Source of the DNA: Oscillospiraceae bacterium
GTDB lineage: Bacteria > Bacillota > Clostridia > Oscillospirales > Oscillospiraceae
Length of the DNA stretch: 6,135 bases
Assembly (NCBI GenBank): GCA_028705905.1
Contig: JAQWCP010000104.1
Coordinates: forward strand, 1-6,135
Reading direction: 5' to 3'
The translations under genes and the position numbers were made by a program. Under the pieces are notes generated by a model, which was given only the letters and a program-made list of their open reading frames with translations, ran no database searches and was not told the origin of the DNA. Below are positions 5,247 through 6,135 of the stretch, in pieces (within the stretch, counting starts at the first letter, position 1; each line of letters starts with the position of its first letter).

Positions 5247-5345
5247 ATGAACACAACGGTAGCCATAGACACACGGTGGGTATTTTTATACAGGACCACA
5301 AATCGACGAAAGCACACTGCTTTTTTATTTTATTCTATGGTATAA
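5247..5345 (+). CDS. Possible 32-residue small protein or leader peptide
   Basis: Family unknown. The ATG at 5247 has a near-perfect ribosome binding site GGGGAGGT (5232-5239) 7 nt upstream. The product starts MNTTVAIDTRWVFLYRTT, is basic in the middle (NRRKH) and hydrophobic at the end (TAFLFYSMV). Its TAA stop (5343-5345) lies inside the TATAAT (5341-5346) of the predicted pgi promoter, so translation would come from a transcript that starts further upstream, yet a strong terminator stands only 29 nt before the ATG. I see no good promoter in between. It could be a chance ribosome-binding-site look-alike, a relic, or a small peptide whose transcription interferes with the pgi promoter. The good ribosome binding site is observed; expression is not shown. 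Confidence 0.35.
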   Translation: MNTTVAIDTRWVFLYRTTNRRKHTAFLFYSMV

Positions 5346-5346
5346 T
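5341..5346 (+). promoter_or_regulatory. Extended -10 element of the probable pgi promoter
   Basis: A perfect TATAAT preceded by TGG gives an extended -10. No good -35 is present at 16-18 bp (CTGCTT and TGCTTT are the nearest), which extended -10 promoters tolerate. The T-rich run upstream (5321-5336) may act as an UP-like element. Transcription would start near 5353, leaving a leader of about 125 nt before the pgi ATG. Confidence 0.65.
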
Positions 5347-5370
5347 AAGAAAGAAAGCCATAGGAGCCAA

Positions 5371-5411
5371 GGCCTTGCATGGAATGTGGAATCGCATCCC
5401 ATGCCTAAGCC
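5371..5411 (+). promoter_or_regulatory. Stem-loop in the pgi leader
   Basis: GGC (5371-5373) pairs with GCC (5409-5411), GCATGG (5377-5382) with CCATGC (5399-5404), and ATGT (5384-5387) with GCAT (5394-5397), separated by small internal loops and capped by GGAATC. The arm TTGCATGG (5375-5382) can instead pair over 8 bp with CCATGCAA (5451-5458), which ends 5 nt before the pgi ribosome binding site. I do not recognise a known riboswitch class. Confidence 0.45.
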
Positions 5412-5478
5412 AAAAAGAGCAGACAAGCGAAAAAATACAAGATACAAAAACCATGCAAATGTTGGGAGGAAAACCGTC

Positions 5479-6135
5479 ATGATCACATTGGATTTGTCCC
5501 GGCTGTCCGGCTGGGATCAGGACAAAATGGAGGCAGTAATGGGCGACCGGTTGCAGAGAGCCCATCATATGCTGGAAACTGGAACAGGCGCTGGAAGTGA
5601 ATTTACCGGTTGGCTCCACTGGCCCAGGGAATATGAAACAGAGGAAATTGAGAAGATCAAGCAGGCGGCGACGCAGATTCGCTCCCATTCCAAGACGTTG
5701 GTTGTTGTGGGGATTGGTGGTTCCTATTTGGGCGCAAAAGCCGCCTTGGATCTGCTTTGCAAACGAAACTGTGCTGCACTTCAAGTGATTTTTGCGGGCA
5801 ATACCGTTTCTGCGGATGCCATGGCAGAGCTGTTGGAGCAATTGGAGGGAGAAGACTTTTCTGTAAACGTCATCTCCAAATCGGGCACGACGACAGAGCC
5901 AGCGGTGGCGTTTCGCTTTCTACGCGAGCTATTGGAAAAAAAATATGGCAGCGAGTCAGACAAGCGGATCTATGTGACAACAGATCAGGAAAAGGGCGCA
6001 TTGCGCACCCTGGCCAGAGAGAGAAACTGGACCTCGTTTGTGATTCCGGACACCATTGGCGGACGGTATTCTGTTTTGACGGCGGTGGGTCTTCTGCCCA
6101 TGGCCGCGGCAGGTTTGGACATTGACCAGATTTTG
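5479..6135 (+). CDS. pgi: Glucose-6-phosphate isomerase, N-terminal half (cut by window edge)
   Basis: Interconverts glucose 6-phosphate and fructose 6-phosphate in glycolysis, in the cytoplasm. The 219 codons present run open to the window end; Firmicutes enzymes are about 450 residues, so roughly half is visible. Recognised segments are GWLHWPREY (44-52), the sugar-phosphate-isomerase (SIS) loop VVGIGGSYLGAKAA (76-89), the phosphate-binding ISKSGTTTEP (132-141) and the family signature DTIGGRYSVLTAVGLLP (191-207). The ATG at 5479 has GGGAGG (5464-5469) 9 nt upstream. The gene sits behind an extended -10 promoter and a leader of about 125 nt that can form a stem-loop. No frameshift or missing key residue is seen. 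Confidence 0.96.
   Translation, partial: MITLDLSRLSGWDQDKMEAVMGDRLQRAHHMLETGTGAGSEFTGWLHWPREYETEEIEKIKQAATQIRSHSKTLVVVGIGGSYLGAKAALDLLCKRNCAALQVIFAGNTVSADAMAELLEQLEGEDFSVNVISKSGTTTEPAVAFRFLRELLEKKYGSESDKRIYVTTDQEKGALRTLARERNWTSFVIPDTIGGRYSVLTAVGLLPMAAAGLDIDQIL

Noticed and set aside
5069..5482. A 137-codon plus-strand frame upstream of pgi
   Set aside because: It has no ribosome binding site, runs through the hairpin at 5177-5217 and the pgi promoter, has no recognisable domain, and overlaps the pgi start.
5335..5841. A 168-codon minus-strand frame opposite pgi
   Set aside because: It is antisense to the well-supported pgi reading frame and shows no family features.
1..6135. CRISPR arrays, insertion sequences, toxin-antitoxin or defence genes
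   Set aside because: No regularly spaced direct repeats, transposase motifs or defence-type domains were seen on either strand.

Overview
The window looks like chromosomal DNA from a low-to-mid GC member of the Firmicutes, most likely a Clostridia/Oscillospiraceae-type gut anaerobe. The evidence is strong AGGAGG-type ribosome binding sites on almost every gene, consensus sigma-A promoters, a stand-alone rpsF-ssb-rpsR operon, a B. subtilis-like glucose-6-phosphate isomerase, a clostridial FatA-type acyl-ACP thioesterase and a DacF-like D-Ala-D-Ala carboxypeptidase. This placement is inferred from gene families; no rRNA is present to prove it.

Layout. Positions 1-332 hold GC-rich DNA with two stem-loops and no gene I can support. 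A 36-bp perfect palindrome (333-368) ends the minus-strand operon rpsF (1124-1420), ssb (635-1111), rpsR (378-620). That operon is driven by a perfect TTGACA/TATAAT promoter (1498-1525) and has a short leader with two hairpins. Next on the minus strand are an acyl-ACP thioesterase (1626-2372), an AT-rich membrane protein of unknown function (2616-3497) and tRNA-Gly(CCC) with an encoded CCA end (3602-3675). On the plus strand, divergent from the tRNA, lies a secreted penicillin-binding carboxypeptidase (3857-4993). After two hairpin terminators and a roughly 440-bp non-coding stretch comes the first half of pgi (5479 to the window edge).

Most of the window is housekeeping: translation (S6, S18, tRNA-Gly), replication and repair (SSB), fatty-acid release (thioesterase), cell-wall trimming (DacF-like) and glycolysis (Pgi). 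The genes form separate transcription units, each bounded by a visible terminator or promoter, and do not make one pathway.

I found no clear new defence, mobile or RNA-guided system. The points most worth a second look are the pgi leader, where one arm can pair with either of two downstream segments (one next to the ribosome binding site), a 32-codon ORF overlapping the pgi promoter, the structured rpsF leader, the AT-rich orphan membrane gene just downstream of a tRNA gene, and the hairpin-rich left edge, which may be a dispersed repeat.
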